Shown one piece after another: positions 38,201-46,140 of a stretch of DNA of 64,000 bases. Position 1 is the stretch's first letter. Every line of letters starts with the position of its first letter. The notes beneath the pieces were generated by a model. That model was given only the letters and a program-made list of their open reading frames with translations. It had not been told where the DNA came from and searched no databases. A program made the position numbers and the translations under genes. The DNA comes from Desulfuribacillus stibiiarsenatis (GTDB lineage: Bacteria; Bacillota; Bacilli; Desulfuribacillales; Desulfuribacillaceae), in contig NZ_MJAT01000004.1 in assembly GCF_001742305.1 (NCBI RefSeq), positions 38,349 to 102,348 of the forward strand. Direction: 5' to 3'.

Positions 38201-38906
38201 ATTCTATGATGCAAACGGATTACTCTTCCTGCGAGCCAGATACTACGACCCAACAGTCGGAAGATTTCTCAGCAAAGACACCTACCTAGGAAGCCTGGAA
38301 GACCCATTAACCCAGAACCTGTACGCCTATGTAGGCAACAACCCAGTATTGTATATAGACCCATCAGGACATTTGAAAATCTGCTCAGGAGCACAAGCGA
38401 CTAGTATGGGGATGGACTTCTTTCCAGTGATAGGGAATGTAAAAGCAGGAGTAGAAGCACTATCAGGTAAAGACTACATCACAGGAGAAGAACTGGCAGG
38501 CTGGGAAAGACTGTTAGCAGGGGCAGGAATCTTCCTTGGCGGCGGAGCAAAACAACTCAAGCATATAGACAAGCTTGGTGATTTGGCTGGGTTAGCTAAG
38601 GGGACGGGTAATGCTCCATACTCCCATGTACCTGATTCAAAAAGTGTAGGATCAGGGAAGAATTTTACACAAGCACAAAAACAAAAAATTATTGAGGAAA
38701 ACATGAAGAAAAATGGTGGTACAATTAAATCAGACATGTCAGGTAAAGAATTAGTACCTGCACAAAAAAGTCAGAAGGGTGTTAAGCCATCACCAAATGA
38801 AGTGCAAATTGACCACATTAGCCCAAAAAGTAAAGGTGGCAGTAACAGCAATTCAAATGCACAAGTCCTCTCTAGAGAGGAAAATAGGAAGAAATCGAAT
38901 AAGTGA
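35190..38906 (+). CDS. WapA/Rhs-type polymorphic toxin, C-terminal part with HNH nuclease tip
   Basis: Open frame of 1,238 codons continuing the Rhs protein after the frameshift; the first local TTG/ATG-type start (35469) has no ribosome site, so this is not a separate gene. Dozens of YD repeats (consensus YTYDxxGNxxxxTDxxG) lead to the RHS core, GLLFLRARYYDPTVGRFLSK and NLYAYVGNNPVLYIDPSGH. A pre-toxin segment follows (DFFPVIGNVKAGVEALSGKD, GWERLLAGAGIFLGGG), then the toxin tip, whose end VQIDHISPKSKGGSNSNSNA plus NRKK is an HNH nuclease motif. The toxin would cleave DNA in a neighbouring cell. A small immunity-type gene follows after 11 bp. Confidence 0.85.
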   Translation, partial: LSDPAGRSLEFSYDNNNRLIEITDPIGRTIGFTYDQNGNLITATGVNGGITTYTYDIHGLTSVVNPEGNLVIENFYDTEARVIEQLDARGNKTLYSYYPESRQTVVTDERGNQVRFFYDEYYRITRTDYPNYYHSYTAYDLNHNVISQTDKNKNTTYYTYDSMGNMLTKTDPGPLGYTTTVVYNVLNNPVHVTDQAGNPTTYAYDQNGNMLSMSRQIGSGTANMAFVYNQFGQVVETTDPNSKTTYFNYDQYGYLSSVTNSLGYINTSTYDTVGRKLTETDSRGNVPDADPAAYTWSYTYDSVGNVLTVTDPIGNVISNTYDLNNNLISTIDARGNTTIYTYDENNNRISVTDSLNNTTSYTYDAAGNRDSVTNANGHTSTFEYDNLNRLVTNTDPMGESEIYTLDGNGNIIARTDRNGNVTNFQFDALNRIVQIIDANEGSTAFIYDPLGNKISETDTKGNITNYTYNQASQITSVTDPLGNTTAYSYDLAGNLLTTTNAMGAIITYDYDDVNQPITIIDPLGSISAIEYDSVGNTVNRIDGNGVSTLYEYNALNQIISVTNALGHITNYTYDENSNLTATTDANGNSTIYSYDALNRLISETDPLGHMIVREYDHMGNQKKVIKPDGTIINYNYDQNNRLASIAYPDNNQTTYTYDKVGNRTSMVDANGTTSYTYDGLNHLLSATNTDTIAYEYDLNSNIQKIIYPDGTEVSYTYNGLNQPITVTENMDTTQITYDQTGNRISEILPNGTNITYSYDLGGRLTAVEHIYNNETIAGSIYTLDNIGNRLTVTDQNVDTTNYTYDELYQLIKVEYPDGQIEEYTYDPVGNRTHKNNTTYQYNQANRLIQVDEITYQNDANGNLISIGESVYYQYDYENRLVTYTDTNSTTQYSYDGDGNRTKQTVTDAIYTKEYTYIYDITKGNPSLLVETDNTGSHNNYTYAGRVLSRYGPEGQIYYHQDGLGSIVLITDETSQPLNQYEYDAFGSTRTVTESVYNPVMFTGEFYDANGLLFLRARYYDPTVGRFLSKDTYLGSLEDPLTQNLYAYVGNNPVLYIDPSGHLKICSGAQATSMGMDFFPVIGNVKAGVEALSGKDYITGEELAGWERLLAGAGIFLGGGAKQLKHIDKLGDLAGLAKGTGNAPYSHVPDSKSVGSGKNFTQAQKQKIIEENMKKNGGTIKSDMSGKELVPAQKSQKGVKPSPNEVQIDHISPKSKGGSNSNSNAQVLSREENRKKSNK

Positions 38907-38917
38907 GGTGGGATACC

Positions 38918-39208
38918 ATGTTCGGTAAGAAAAAGGTTTTTGAAGATTTACCAAATACGATGGTATTAACAACAAAAGAAGTTATTGCGAATAAGAGAGG
39001 AATCTTATTTGTGTCACACGATGCTGACGACGGAATGTGGCAGTTTCATTGTGGTACTGACGTGGATATGGAAGATGCTATGATGGTTGCGCTTGAAGAA
39101 ATAATTGATTTTGACCCTGCAATTACTGCTATTGCCGATTTACCTTTAGGGTGGGTCGCATGGCGAGAAGATATTACTAGCCCTTGGAAGAGAGAAGAAG
39201 CGAATTGA
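38918..39208 (+). CDS. Probable immunity protein (DUF2185/Imm33-like)
   Basis: 96 aa from ATG 38918, with GAGGTGG 8 bp upstream overlapping the toxin stop. VLTTKEVIANKRGILFVSHD, then DGMWQFHCGTD and ALEEIIDFDPAITAIADLPL with GWVAWRED resemble the DUF2185 immunity fold ('I.EIDPsi..l..lPvG.a.eR'). The place, size and acidic character fit a cognate neutraliser of the HNH toxin tip. The family call is from memory of its pattern and should be treated as tentative. Confidence 0.6.
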   Translation: MFGKKKVFEDLPNTMVLTTKEVIANKRGILFVSHDADDGMWQFHCGTDVDMEDAMMVALEEIIDFDPAITAIADLPLGWVAWREDITSPWKREEAN

Positions 39209-39213
39209 AAGAG

Positions 39214-39254
39214 CAAGCCTTGATTGGCTTCGTGCCTTTCAAGGTTTTCTTTTT
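39214..39254 (+). terminator. Intrinsic terminator of the toxin-immunity unit
   Basis: CCTTGA (39218) and TCAAGG (39239) enclose a GGC/GCC inner stem; TTTTCTTTTT follows. Confidence 0.7.
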
Positions 39255-39406
39255 GGTGGGGGCTACCCAGTGCCGAATGACCCCATCATTCAACCAATAA
39301 CACATATAACACATGTAATACCCGTATAAAGATTTCATCATTTCCGTTGTACGCACAACGAAGATTGAATTTTATACCCTAAATAACGCTATTTCGATAC
39401 ACCTAG

Positions 39407-39450
39407 CAGGTCGATTATGGTCAGATACCTCCATGATGACCTGTTTTTTG
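39407..39450 (+). terminator. Intrinsic terminator hairpin
   Basis: CAGGTCGATTATGG pairs with CCATGATGACCTG (one or two bulges), followed by TTTTTT. It has no gene of its own upstream, so it may mark a lost gene or a non-coding transcript. Confidence 0.65.
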
Positions 39451-39656
39451 TTATCTTCGTTTTCTTGCGGTTTTTTCAAATTATACGCAACTTTGCGAAT
39501 AGATACCCCGATGGATATAGTGTCGAGAGCATCGCAACCAATTCGCAGGATAGTCCGACAACTATATTGTCAGGACTGAAATGAACATTTCACAACGGGA
39601 AGGTCATGTGTTAAAGGCTAGCCACCTGCCCTCTAATTAAGCCCGAAATTCGTAAA

Positions 39657-39998
39657 TTGGGGAGGGGGCGGCACATGAAAGGGGTCACTGTATCCATTGG
39701 CCGCATTGTCATTGACTTTACAGACGTATATTGGGATTTCTTTAATGAGTTCCATAAACGAATCTGTCACTTCTACGGGGTCACTTCAGAGCTGCACGGC
39801 TTATTTTACTTCCTTGCTGTAACAATGGTGGCTGTTTCAACAAAAGGAAAGTCTTACAACCCTATATTCCGCACCCATTTCCTTCGCAAAATCAGCGAAG
39901 GCAAGACGAAATCGCAGGCTTTGGTCTGCATCATGCGGCGGCTGGTGAATATCGTGTACGGTATGATGAAGAACAAGACGGAATACAGGCCGTATTAG
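39657..39998 (+). pseudogene. IS110-family transposase fragment (C-terminal part)
   Basis: The last 55 residues, GKSYNPIFRTHFLRKISEGK then KSQALVCIMRRLVNIVYGMM, match the C-terminal end of IS110/IS116/IS902 transposases ('NPxxRxxYxxxxxxGKxxxxAxxAxxRKL'). The N-terminal half has no match I can recognise, and the RuvC-like DEDD domain and catalytic Ser domain are missing, so the element is dead. It lies between the toxin module and a truncated Bro-N gene. Confidence 0.6.
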
Positions 39999-40048
39999 CT
40001 ATCCAAAGGAAAACTCATATGATAAAATCGTAGAAAAATATGTAAAGA

Positions 40049-40555
40049 GTGTGGGGCATAAGCAATATAAAACTTTTTGAATCAAAGAAAGTGCGGTCAT
40101 TATGGAATGATGATGAGCAGAAATGGTATTTTTCGATAATAGATGTTGTAGAAATTCTCACAGACACAGATAATCCAAGAAGATATTGGAGTGACCTGAA
40201 AAGAAAGCTGAAAAAAGAAGGTTTTATTCAGTTGTACGATTTTATCGTACAACTGAAAATGGAAGCTTCTGATGGCAAGAAATATCTCACAGATTGTGCA
40301 AATGCAGAAGTTTTACTGAGAATAATTCAAACGATTCCTTCTCAAAAAGCGGAGCCGTTCAAACGCTGGCTGGCTCAAGTCGGTTATGAAAGGCTTGAAG
40401 AAATTGAAAATCCAGAGCTTGCCACTCAGCGGATTAGAGAAACCTATAAAATGAAAGGGTACAGCGATGATTGGATTGAAAAACGTATGCGTGGCATCGC
40501 AGTCCGCGATGAGTTAACGGATGAAACGAAACATATTAGTGAGTTGCTTTGTTGA
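40049..40555 (+). CDS. Bro-N family (phage antirepressor-like) protein, C-terminally truncated
   Basis: 168 aa from a [23 protein letters not shown] and [22 protein letters not shown] are the Bro-N fold; [20 protein letters not shown] and [20 protein letters not shown], then VRDELTDE, continue the common bacterial version, which normally runs on for about 100 more residues. Here it stops soon after. No clear ribosome site precedes the GTG. Most likely a decaying mobile-element gene in the same degraded patch as the IS110 fragment. Confidence 0.65.
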   Translation: MWGISNIKLFESKKVRSLWNDDEQKWYFSIIDVVEILTDTDNPRRYWSDLKRKLKKEGFIQLYDFIVQLKMEASDGKKYLTDCANAEVLLRIIQTIPSQKAEPFKRWLAQVGYERLEEIENPELATQRIRETYKMKGYSDDWIEKRMRGIAVRDELTDETKHISELLC

Positions 40556-40623
40556 CAAGGAATATTGTAATATACTATCTAAAGTCACTTGAAAGATTTA
40601 GAGACGAGAAGAAGGGATATTAC

Positions 40624-41313
40624 ATGAGAATTAATAAATATATGGTCTCCACTGGGTACTGCTCTCGAAGAGAAGCCGACCGTTTGGTAGAGGCAAGACG
40701 TATTACTATCAATGGGGAACCTTGCGAGCTAGGCAGTCAGGTCCAAGACGGCGATGTCGTGTGCGTAGACGGCAAACCAATTCAATCGACGGAAGAATTA
40801 GTGTATATAGCGCTCAATAAACCAGTAGGGATTACTTGTACTGCTGAATCTCGAATCAAAGGAAATATCATCGACTTTGTCAATCATCCGCAACGAATCT
40901 TCCCAATTGGCCGATTAGATAAGGATTCCCAGGGGTTAATATTACTTACTAACGATGGAGATATCGTGAACCGTATTCTACGTTCCGAGAATAACCATGA
41001 GAAGGAATACATTGTAACTGTGGACAAGCCAGTAACAGACGAATTTCTTAAAGGGATGGCAGGTGGTGTTGAAATCTTAGGGACAGTTACGAAAAAATGT
41101 AAGGTAACGCGTGTCGGAAATTATGTATTCCGTATTATTTTGACACAAGGGTTAAATCGTCAAATTCGACGAATGTGTAAAGCTTTCGGTTATCGCGTGT
41201 TTAAATTGGAGCGGATAAGAATTATGAATATTAAACTTGGGGATTTGCCTATTGGGCAGTGGCGTGATTTGACGTTACAGGAATTTAACAAGCTACAGTC
41301 GCTGCTGAAATAA
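40624..41313 (+). CDS. rluF: 23S rRNA pseudouridine synthase RluF
   Basis: 229 aa from ATG 40624 (AAGGGAT upstream; the longer in-frame extension overlaps the Bro-N end and is not supported). An S4 RNA-binding domain (residues about 3-48, [20 protein letters not shown]) is followed by the RsuA/RluB/E/F catalytic domain: [20 protein letters not shown] (catalytic Asp about residue 104) and [24 protein letters not shown]. The '[22 protein letters not shown]' type sequence points to the RluF branch, which modifies U2604. Confidence 0.9.
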   Translation: MRINKYMVSTGYCSRREADRLVEARRITINGEPCELGSQVQDGDVVCVDGKPIQSTEELVYIALNKPVGITCTAESRIKGNIIDFVNHPQRIFPIGRLDKDSQGLILLTNDGDIVNRILRSENNHEKEYIVTVDKPVTDEFLKGMAGGVEILGTVTKKCKVTRVGNYVFRIILTQGLNRQIRRMCKAFGYRVFKLERIRIMNIKLGDLPIGQWRDLTLQEFNKLQSLLK

Positions 41314-41385
41314 AAAAACAATATAAAAAAATAAAATGAGAAACAAAAAAATAAATGAGAAACAAAAATAAAATACTAAAATATA

Positions 41386-41432
41386 AAGGCCTATATAGTG
41401 GATTACTTGTTTCGTAATCACTGTATAGGCCA
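41386..41432. terminator. Bidirectional intrinsic terminator
   Basis: GGCCTATATAGTGGATTA (41388-41405) pairs with TAATCACTGTATAGGCC (41415-41431). The gap before it (41314-41385) is A-rich, with AAATGAGAAACAAAAA in two copies. It separates the convergent rluF and ABC permease genes. Confidence 0.8.
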
Positions 41433-41444
41433 TTGCGTTAGTGG

Positions 41445-43469
41445 CTATTTTTCGAAATGATCGATAATAAATTGTGGCACTTCAGAATCTTTAAACATTT
41501 CAATGGAAGGGTAAGATTCTCCGTTATGGAATAGTGCAATCACGTAAGTACCCTCATAATGCCAAGTCGTATAACGCAGGCATTCCTCAAGCTGCTCCTT
41601 GTTCTCGATTCGTAAGGTGCCAGGATGATTATTCAGGAATTCAGCGGTATCGCCTTTGATCATCTGATAGACATCTTCCCCTGGACTCTTCTTTAGTACA
41701 ATTGCATGGGAGTAGTCCTTTGCAGTTGGTCGAGCTTGCTCGAGATAGCCCTTTTCTTCTAACCACTGCTCGACTTCAAGCTGGGATTTTCTCCATGTAA
41801 TATCCATGCGTTTGATGTTATCCCAAGTAAATTCGACATATGCCCAGCCTTCTTTTGGATCAAGACTTTGCGTGGAGGTTTCGTTTCTCATTTCCTGTTG
41901 GAAAATGCTAAATAGCTCGGCGATCTCTTGCGGGTCGTTAATTACTAAACGCTTAGCCATGCGGTTTGAGTTAAAAATAATGCTACTTACTCCCTCGCTA
42001 TCATTGATTCTTAAGAGCGGGTAGTTATTCAACTTATATTCTTCCGTTGCTACGACGGGTTGTAGATATTGGACGTATGCATCAAAAGGAACCGTGTATT
42101 CGCGAACTAGTCTTTTCCCGTTTGTTAGCTCATACCCAATGGCAATTACACGTAGTTGTTTTCTACGGTCAAAGGTAACGTTTTGGTCAGCAATGACGCT
42201 TTGATGAATATTATGAATTAGTTCTATGGAATGAGGGTCCTCATAGAAAAACAGCTGTCTAGCAAAACGCTCGTTTAAGTCATCGTATATTGGTGTGGCT
42301 TTATCATGCTTATAAGGATCATTGCTTAATTGGTAGATGTTATCGGAAAAATAAACTTTGGTAATATCTTTCGTATCCGGTACTCGTCGTTCAAAACCAG
42401 TGATATCTTGTTGAAGCAGAACACCTACGACAACCATAACGAGGACAAACGCCACATATCCTTTCCACTTATTAAACACACGCCAGGTTTTTTCTAACAG
42501 CATTTCGGCCAAGAAGTAACCAAATACCGAACCTGCCACATATCCAAAAATAATCCATTCGAAAATATTCCCTTGCGTTTCACCGAAATACAATCCACCG
42601 AGGAGCATCGCACAAAAGGCAACACCATACTTAAAAACTGGGCGCAATGGACCAAATGCGATTGCTTGTGATGCGGCTTCGATATTACGTTTTTGATAGA
42701 CAAACAATGAAACGAAATAAAAGGCTACGATGATTAAGCTGTATACAATGATTTCTTTTGTAGTTAACGGACTGTGCACAAGCTGGGTGGCACGAACTAA
42801 AGCGACTAAACGCTCTAAATTCTGTGACATATGGTAATTCACACTAAAGCCCAGTAAATAATATTTCACATTCATCATCGAAAGCAGTGTGATCCCTGCA
42901 GGGAAGAATAACAACACATACGTTAATGCTGCATGCAGGACGGACATACCTGTAAACATTGCAACAAAGATTCCCGCGAAAAAAATAAATAAATTCAATA
43001 GTATAGTAATGCCTACCCAATGCAAAATGTTTGCTAACGAAAGCAGTTCATATGCTTGGAAGAACCCGCGCGACATAAATAGGACAATAGCCGTAATGAT
43101 GACAGGGATGACTAGAATTAAGATTCCATATAGCACATGCTGATTAAATAGAGATGCTCTCTTGATTGGCAAACTATGCATATAATCCGCTGGAAGCTTT
43201 GCTTGTATATAGCGGAATAGAAAGATAGCTAATATAACAGGGACAGTCCAAAATAGCATAATTTGGAATGGTTCAGAGATAGTAAATAGACTTTTCGATG
43301 TTATATAGTGATGTTGAAGCCAGTGCTTTGGGTCTCTACTATAAGCCATTAATAAATGTAGAGGGAGTGAAAATAACAAAGCGATGAGATAAGCAATGCC
43401 AACCCAGCCAACATTTCTGAACGTCTGCTTAAAGATTCCTCGGTTAAACGATAATGTTTTCGATAGCAT
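41445..43469 (-). CDS. ABC-2-like permease, multi-spanning (YtrC/YtrD-like region plus DUF6449)
   Basis: 674 aa. About seven membrane segments in the first 360 residues, with KLPADYMHSLPIKRASLFNQ (the MHSLPI motif seen in Ytr-type permeases), then a roughly 310-residue largely extracellular domain (about 365-674, ending IEMFKDSEVPQFIIDHFEK). The start overlaps the ATPase gene by 26 bp. It forms the membrane part of a GntR-controlled exporter or envelope-stress system like B. subtilis ytr. Confidence 0.85.
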   Translation of the reverse strand: MLSKTLSFNRGIFKQTFRNVGWVGIAYLIALLFSLPLHLLMAYSRDPKHWLQHHYITSKSLFTISEPFQIMLFWTVPVILAIFLFRYIQAKLPADYMHSLPIKRASLFNQHVLYGILILVIPVIITAIVLFMSRGFFQAYELLSLANILHWVGITILLNLFIFFAGIFVAMFTGMSVLHAALTYVLLFFPAGITLLSMMNVKYYLLGFSVNYHMSQNLERLVALVRATQLVHSPLTTKEIIVYSLIIVAFYFVSLFVYQKRNIEAASQAIAFGPLRPVFKYGVAFCAMLLGGLYFGETQGNIFEWIIFGYVAGSVFGYFLAEMLLEKTWRVFNKWKGYVAFVLVMVVVGVLLQQDITGFERRVPDTKDITKVYFSDNIYQLSNDPYKHDKATPIYDDLNERFARQLFFYEDPHSIELIHNIHQSVIADQNVTFDRRKQLRVIAIGYELTNGKRLVREYTVPFDAYVQYLQPVVATEEYKLNNYPLLRINDSEGVSSIIFNSNRMAKRLVINDPQEIAELFSIFQQEMRNETSTQSLDPKEGWAYVEFTWDNIKRMDITWRKSQLEVEQWLEEKGYLEQARPTAKDYSHAIVLKKSPGEDVYQMIKGDTAEFLNNHPGTLRIENKEQLEECLRYTTWHYEGTYVIALFHNGESYPSIEMFKDSEVPQFIIDHFEK

Positions 43470-44343
43470 AGCCTACATCCCTCATTTCATAAATAAAGAT
43501 TTCCTCAAGCGTTAATGGTAAAAGGTCAAAGATAATCGGTTTATAATTCTCAATATGGGATACTAATAAGTCTTTCTTACCGCGAACGATATATAGGAAT
43601 ACACTTCCACGTTCTTCTTTATACAAAATGTCTAATGCTTCAAAGAATGCAGGAGGAGGTGTGTTCTTGAATGCCAATTGGACCTTATGCACATCAGATT
43701 TAAGATCATCCAGATCCTTCTCAATCATCAATGTCCCATCATGAAGAATTCCTACATGATCGCATAAATCTTCAACTTCGCGCAGGTTGTGAGACGATAT
43801 GAGAATCGTCATGCCGCGTTCTGCTACATCTTGCACGAGCAGGTTCTTCACCTTTTGACGCATAACCGCGTCTAAACCATCTAGAGGTTCATCTAAAATA
43901 AGTACGTCAGGCATAGCAGAAAGAGTAAGCCAAAATGCAACCTGACGCTGCATACCTTTTGACATGCGCTCTATTTTTTTATTCAGATCAATTGGGAAGG
44001 CTTCCTTAAGTTTTTGAAAGCGTTCATCATTCCACGAAGTATAAATACTGCGATAGAAATCAGCCATTTGTTTAATCGTTGCATTTGGGAAGAAGTACAG
44101 TAGGTCTGCTAGAAAAATCGTGCGTTGCTTCTTTTCCACGTTTTCAAAAATTGGTTCTCCGCCAATCAGTACTTCTCCCGAGTCTTGTTTGTATATGCCT
44201 GCAATGATTTTAAGTAGTGTAGTTTTGCCAGCACCATTTGAACCGAGTAGTCCATAGATAGACCCTTTATCAATATGAAGGGAAACGTCTTTCACAGCTT
44301 CCATAGAATCAAACTTCTTTTTTATGCTGACAACCTCAATCAT
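43444..44343 (-). CDS. ytrB: ABC transporter ATP-binding protein (YtrB-like)
   Basis: 299 aa from ATG 44343 (AAGGAGGGG 8 bp upstream, overlapping the GntR gene end). Walker A GSNGAGKTT, signature MSKGMQRQVAF (Ser-Lys-Gly-Met in place of SGGQ, as in YtrB-type proteins), and Walker B VLILDEPLDGLD. The C-terminal 70 residues (VFLYIVRGKKDLL...LTLEEIFIYEM) are the usual extension. Middle gene of the GntR-ATPase-permease operon. Confidence 0.88.
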   Translation of the reverse strand: MIEVVSIKKKFDSMEAVKDVSLHIDKGSIYGLLGSNGAGKTTLLKIIAGIYKQDSGEVLIGGEPIFENVEKKQRTIFLADLLYFFPNATIKQMADFYRSIYTSWNDERFQKLKEAFPIDLNKKIERMSKGMQRQVAFWLTLSAMPDVLILDEPLDGLDAVMRQKVKNLLVQDVAERGMTILISSHNLREVEDLCDHVGILHDGTLMIEKDLDDLKSDVHKVQLAFKNTPPPAFFEALDILYKEERGSVFLYIVRGKKDLLVSHIENYKPIIFDLLPLTLEEIFIYEMRDVGYAIENIIV

Positions 44344-44725
44344 TCGAATCCCCTCCTTTGACACTTTGTTCCGCTATGGAAATACATGACAAGATTTCCT
44401 CTTTATCAATCCCTAAATACATCGCTTCGGAAATCAGCTTAATTAGATCGCTCTTCATTTTCTTCACCTTCTCTAGATTCATCGTGTTAGACTGCGGCGC
44501 AACGAAGCTACCTTTGCCAGGAACTGAATAAATAAAGCCTTGGTATTCAAGTTCGCGGTAAGCCTTTTGAATCGTATTCGGGTTAATCGTTAACTCCTGT
44601 GCTAAGACTCTAACGGATGGTAGCTGTGAATCGGGCTTCATAACTTCGCGAATAATAAGTTCTTTTAACTTATCGATTAGTTGCTCATAAATCGGTATGC
44701 GACTTCGTACATCTAACTGAAACAT
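44336..44725 (-). CDS. ytrA: GntR family regulator (YtrA subfamily)
   Basis: 129 aa. The winged helix FQLDVRSRIPIYEQLIDKLK ... LPSVRVLAQELTINPNTIQKAYRELEYQG is the YtrA subfamily pattern; the short C-terminal helices lack the large ligand domain of other GntR proteins. In B. subtilis the relative represses its own ABC operon and responds to cell-wall antibiotics. A weak dyad, CTGTGTTAT...AATACAG (44828-44850), lies in the upstream gap and could be its operator. Confidence 0.92.
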   Translation of the reverse strand: MFQLDVRSRIPIYEQLIDKLKELIIREVMKPDSQLPSVRVLAQELTINPNTIQKAYRELEYQGFIYSVPGKGSFVAPQSNTMNLEKVKKMKSDLIKLISEAMYLGIDKEEILSCISIAEQSVKGGDSND

Positions 44726-44827
44726 AAAATATCCCCCTTTCCAATTGAACTAATAAAAGTAATAGAGCAAATAGATCTATTAACGCTCAATGTGGTTTAG
44801 TTATTACTGCAACATTAACAGAACTAA

Positions 44828-44850
44828 CTGTGTTATAACTCGTAATACAG
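44828..44850. promoter_or_regulatory. Candidate GntR/YtrA operator
   Basis: Imperfect dyad CTGTGTTATA...GTAATACAG in the roughly 300-bp gap between the divergent GntR and metF genes. The pattern is loosely like the long TGTA-dyad of YtrA, with weaker symmetry. The remainder of the gap shows only a small CCACTT/AAGTGG stem before metF. Confidence 0.3.
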
Positions 44851-45023
44851 TGATTATAATATGTGGAATTTGAAATTGCAACTGTCTTTTGCAAAAAAAA
44901 TCTAGTATAATTAAAAAACTATCAAATTCTTATTATTCAGTAAATTTCCACTTCATTCTAAGTGGTGATTGCTCCATATGAAGATTCAAGCATTTATTCC
45001 ATAATCCCAAAGAGGTGACGTAC

Positions 45024-45917
45024 ATGTTCATTTGCGATAAATTAAAAGAAAAAAAGCCACTTATATCCTTTGAGATATTCCCGCCAAAAAAAGAATTTCC
45101 GATTGATACGATTTACCAAACCATCGATGATTTAGTAAACATTAACCCTGATTTTATAAGTGTGACTTATGGAGCTGGGGGAAGTACGAAGGATAATACC
45201 GTAGATATTGCGTCCTATATTACAGAGAAGTACAACCTGTCAGCATTAGCTCATTTAACGTGCCTAACCTCTACCAAAGAAGATATTGAGAACACACTAG
45301 GGGCGCTAAAGGAAAAGGGAGTTAAGAATATCTTAGCGCTCCGGGGCGATTACCCTCAGAATGCGTCTCCAGAAGACTTCCAAAATCCGAAATACTATAA
45401 AAGCTCTATTGATTTAATTGAACATATTAAGCAGTATGGGGACTTTTGCGTAGGTGGTGCATGTTATCCAGAGAAGCACCCGGAAGCGAAAAGCGAAGAG
45501 GATGATCTATTATTCTTAAAACGTAAAGTGGAAGCGGGTGCCGACTTCTTAATCACGCAATTGTTCTTCGATAATGAAATCTTCTATCGTTTCATGGAGC
45601 AAACCCAGAAGTATAACATTAACGTACCGGTTCTAGCGGGTATTCTACCAGTCCTGAACAAGAACCAGGTAGAGAAAATTGTCTCTCTAACAGGATGCAA
45701 GATGCCAGAGAAGTTTTTGCGCATTCTAAGCAAATACGAGCATAGTCCTGAATCGTTAGCAGAAGCTGGACTAGCATATGCGAAGGAACAAATGATAGAT
45801 TTATTGTCTTGGGGAATTGATGGGATCCATCTGTATACAATGAACAAGCCGGCACCTACGAAGGAAATTATCAGTGGGCTTACAACGATAAGAGGTTTCT
45901 TAAATACGAAAGCTTAA
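45024..45917 (+). CDS. metF: Methylenetetrahydrofolate reductase
   Basis: 297 aa from ATG 45024 (AGAGGTGA upstream). PLISFEIFPPKKEFP carries the conserved Glu; SVTYGAGGST, ALAHLTCLTSTKEDI, LALRGDYPQN and TQLFFDNEIFYRFM are hallmark FAD and folate-site segments. It reduces 5,10-methylene-THF to 5-methyl-THF for methionine synthesis or, in acetogens, the methyl branch. No S-box (SAM riboswitch) consensus was seen upstream. Confidence 0.96.
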   Translation: MFICDKLKEKKPLISFEIFPPKKEFPIDTIYQTIDDLVNINPDFISVTYGAGGSTKDNTVDIASYITEKYNLSALAHLTCLTSTKEDIENTLGALKEKGVKNILALRGDYPQNASPEDFQNPKYYKSSIDLIEHIKQYGDFCVGGACYPEKHPEAKSEEDDLLFLKRKVEAGADFLITQLFFDNEIFYRFMEQTQKYNINVPVLAGILPVLNKNQVEKIVSLTGCKMPEKFLRILSKYEHSPESLAEAGLAYAKEQMIDLLSWGIDGIHLYTMNKPAPTKEIISGLTTIRGFLNTKA

Positions 45918-45974
45918 TGTAAATAAATGATTAGATAGAGGTTCAAGGCTAAAAAGTGAAGTTGAAAAATATGA

Positions 45975-46002
45975 TTGACATAGCCGAAAGTCATTATATA
46001 AT
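45975..46002 (+). promoter_or_regulatory. Near-perfect sigma-A promoter of the importer operon
   Basis: TTGACA (45975-45980), 16 bp, TATAAT (45997-46002). The transcript would begin near 46009 and carry a leader of about 220 nt before the binding-protein gene. Confidence 0.7.
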
Positions 46003-46011
46003 TGTAATTAC

Positions 46012-46098
46012 GAACAAACAACATGAAGTTGTTATTAAAAACCACGAAGGTTTATATAGACCCTGCCATTGGCAAGGTTTGTATCCTCGTGGTTTATT
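46012..46098 (+). ncRNA. Structured leader of the importer operon, unassigned
   Basis: Two stem-loops: AACAAC/GTTGTT (about 46015-46033), and a larger one, AAACCACGA-AGG (46038-46050) with CCTCGTGGTTT (46085-46095), that encloses a nested ACC(C)TGCC/GGCAAGGT hairpin. No T-run directly follows. It could be a riboswitch-like or attenuator element for the downstream metal/peptide importer, or a poor metF terminator. It matches no riboswitch consensus that I know. Confidence 0.4.
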
Positions 46099-46140
46099 TG
46101 TGTCTAAAAGTAAAAACATTAAACAAGTGAATTTAAAGCT

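Larger units (their letters stand above)
39209..39656. other. Intergenic region with two terminators and hairpin-rich sequence before an IS110 fragment
   Basis: 448 bp without a convincing gene. It holds two terminators (listed separately). The part 39480-39656 is GC-richer than its surroundings, with GTCCGACAA/TTGTCAGGAC and GAAATG/CATTTC stem-loops directly upstream of the transposase fragment. This may be leftover 5' non-coding DNA of the IS110-type element. Confidence 0.4.

Noticed and set aside
33130..38400. CRISPR-like array from regular repeats
   Set aside because: The repeats are in-frame GLUG and YD protein repeats without unique spacers of constant length.
35469..38906. Treating the second Rhs frame as an independent gene starting at 35469
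   Set aside because: The frame is open and Rhs-like upstream to about 35190, and no ribosome site precedes 35469; it is one gene with a frameshift.
44881..45023. SAM (S-box) riboswitch before metF
   Set aside because: The gap has only a small CCACTT/AAGTGG stem and none of the conserved S-box core.
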